The translations under genes were made by a program, and so were the position numbers. From NCBI GenBank assembly GCA_016193385.1, contig JACPSF010000307.1, positions 1-6,274 on the forward strand: a stretch of 6,274 nucleotides of DNA. The letters are read 5' to 3'. Shown here one piece after another: positions 5,796 to 6,274 of the stretch (position 1 is the first letter of the stretch; each line of letters opens with the position of its first letter). The stretch comes from Deltaproteobacteria bacterium. GTDB lineage: Bacteria; Desulfobacterota_B; Binatia; UBA9968. The notes beneath the pieces are model-generated. The model searched no databases, was not told where the DNA came from, and saw only the letters and a list, made by a program, of their open reading frames with translations.

Positions 5796-5854
5796 TTTGT
5801 GAAGGAAGCAGGCTAATCCCTGGCAGGCGGAACAGAACTTGAGCGCATAAAATT

Positions 5855-5890
5855 GTTCGAATCGTTTAAATCGTTCAAGTCGTTCGAATC
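5855..5890 (+). repeat. 9-bp tandem array, GTTCRAATC type, four units
   Basis: Four consecutive 9-mers: GTTCGAATC at 5855 and 5882, GTTTAAATC at 5864, GTTCAAGTC at 5873. The first six bases approximate GTTCAA and the last three ATC/GTC. Together with the oppositely oriented array at 5904-5939 it can form a long imperfect hairpin with a 13-nt centre. It is read as non-coding: one frame gives a three-residue repeat (Phe-Glu/Lys-Ser) without a start. Confidence 0.75.
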
Positions 5891-5903
5891 GGCCCGAGAC
5901 TCA

Positions 5904-5939
5904 TTGAACTTTTTGAACGAATTGAACTGCTTGAACAAA
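5904..5939 (-). repeat. 9-bp-period array, TTGAACNNN, four units (inverted relative to 5855-5890)
   Basis: TTGAAC occurs at 5904, 5913, 5922 and 5931, exactly 9 bp apart, with variable spacer triplets TTT, GAA, TGC, AAA. TTGAAC is the reverse complement of GTTCAA, the core of the neighbouring array, so the two arrays face each other. The hexamer is kept while the triplet varies. Confidence 0.75.
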
Positions 5940-5960
5940 TTTACTGTGAGAGAGGTCTCC

Positions 5961-6219
5961 ATGGTGAATGGCAAAGTCAGAAGTGTCGTCGACTATAGAT
6001 CAAAAGTGATAGTCCACAGCGAGCAACTATAGATCAAAAGTGATAGTCCACAGCGAGCAACCTTCGGTGGCAGCTTCTACTTCGGGGCCGCCGAAACCCA
6101 GGTTGCTTGACCAGGTCCGCCACGCGATTCGAACGCGCCACTACAGACCAAGGACTGAGGAAACCTATGTCGGCTGGATCAAGCGATTCATCTTTTTCCA
6201 CAACAAACGTCACCCAGCC
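5961..6219 (+). pseudogene. Integron-type tyrosine recombinase N-terminus, frameshifted and truncated
   Basis: ATG 5961 follows GAGAGG (5950-5955) at 5 nt and opens a frame that hits TAG at 6030, inside the second copy of a 34-bp tandem repeat. Dropping one copy joins this start in frame to the conserved part, 6094-6219, which reads PKPRLLDQVRHAIRTRHY then RPRTEETYVGWIKRFIFFHN and KRHPA. This is the N-terminal SAM-like, core-DNA-binding domain of integron integrases and related XerC/D-like recombinases. After HPA the expected acidic stretch leading to AFL is replaced by unrelated residues, although the frame stays open to the window end. No catalytic domain (R-H-R-Y) is present. Confidence is high for the family, moderate for the breakpoint, since the right edge hides what follows. 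Confidence 0.75.
5992..6059 (+). repeat. Exact tandem duplication, 2 x 34 bp
   Basis: Copy 1 is 5992-6025 and copy 2 is 6026-6059, identical at every base and directly abutting. The unit starts ACTATAGATCAAAAG and ends CACAGCGAGCA; ACTAT and ATAGT form short inverted ends of its first 22 bp. As 34 is not a multiple of 3, the second copy shifts the integrase frame and supplies its premature TAG. Confidence 0.95.
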
Positions 6220-6256
6220 AGGATTTCATTGTTCGTACGGGAACCATCTAGAACCG

Positions 6257-6274
6257 GTTCAAGTCGTCCGAGTC
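6257..6274 (+). repeat. Start of a further GTTCAAGTC-type 9-bp array at the window edge
   Basis: GTTCAAGTC (6257-6265) and GTCCGAGTC (6266-6274) continue the 9-bp pattern of the array at 5855-5890 in the same orientation and run off the window. The perfect palindrome GAACCGGTTC (6251-6260) overlaps its start. The integrase fragment is therefore flanked on both sides by the same repeat family. Confidence 0.6.

Larger units (their letters stand above)
5466..5854. other. Gene-free region between redox operon and mobile remnant
   Basis: No credible coding frame was found here on either strand; a 60-aa open frame at 5423-5605 has no ribosome site, no recognisable motif and overlaps the promoter. 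The stretch looks more AT-rich than the genes to its left. Its right half holds, in order, a two-stem hairpin (5624-5675), a REP-like palindrome (5694-5733) and a rho-independent terminator on the plus strand (5743-5795), each listed separately. Confidence 0.6.

Noticed and set aside
5798..5830. Bacterial SRP (4.5S) RNA suggested by GAAGGAAGCAGGC
   Set aside because: The matching 5' strand of the conserved internal loop (GGTCAGG-like) is missing and no closing stem is found.
5855..5939. Integron attC site
   Set aside because: The inverted arrays are near an integrase remnant, but the required GTTRRRY and RYYYAAC cores are absent: the units read GTTCGAA/GTTTAAA and TTGAAC.
5992..6059. CRISPR repeat pair
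   Set aside because: The two 34-bp copies abut with no spacer and there are no further copies or cas genes.

Overview
The window is a bacterial respiratory/redox locus next to a decayed mobile-element region. All convincing metabolic genes are on the minus strand and carry two unrelated versions of the succinate dehydrogenase/fumarate reductase superfamily in tandem. No marker fixes the taxon. The moderately GC-rich genes, the actinobacterial-Sdh1-like anchor, the methanogen/epsilonproteobacterial-like CCG subunit and the integron-type integrase remnant would fit an uncultured anaerobic or facultative bacterium (inference only).

Layout in transcription order. At 5464-5436 there is a strong sigma70-like promoter (TTGACC, 17 nt, TATAAG). 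It drives a compact operon: a 541-aa flavoprotein (5405-3780), a 319-aa iron-sulfur protein with a [2Fe-2S] domain and a dicluster domain (3757-2798), a 293-aa HdrB/SdhE-like protein with two CCG domains (2801-1920, ATGA overlap), and a small unrecognised protein of about 67 aa (1864-1661). This matches the three-subunit SdhABE/MfrABE or thiol:fumarate reductase plan. A palindrome and a second candidate promoter (1586-1558) follow, then a five-helix membrane anchor (1516-752, GTG start) and an SdhA flavoprotein (752 to beyond the left edge). The latter pair is the Sdh1-type succinate:quinone reductase arrangement, and an sdhB is expected just off the window.

The SdhA at the left edge looks orthodox, with the FAD-linking His. 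The three-subunit complex deviates at several usually invariant redox positions: Asn for the FAD-linking His, Leu for the proton-relay Arg, Ala for a [3Fe-4S] Cys with a Cys gained three residues earlier, and Thr for one Cys of the first CCG motif. The substrate-binding residues remain, so it is likely an active but altered enzyme, with fumarate reduction or a different dicarboxylate as possible substrates. The two systems could run in opposite directions or with different electron partners.

The right part (5466-6274) is non-coding or decayed. It holds a plus-strand structured stretch ending in a rho-independent terminator, a REP-like palindrome, two arrays of a 9-bp-period GTTCAA/TTGAAC repeat in inverted orientation, and an integron-type tyrosine recombinase N-terminus. 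That gene is broken by a 34-bp tandem duplication, and removing one copy restores its frame. The integrase similarity stops near 6219, and the same 9-bp repeat resumes at the window end.
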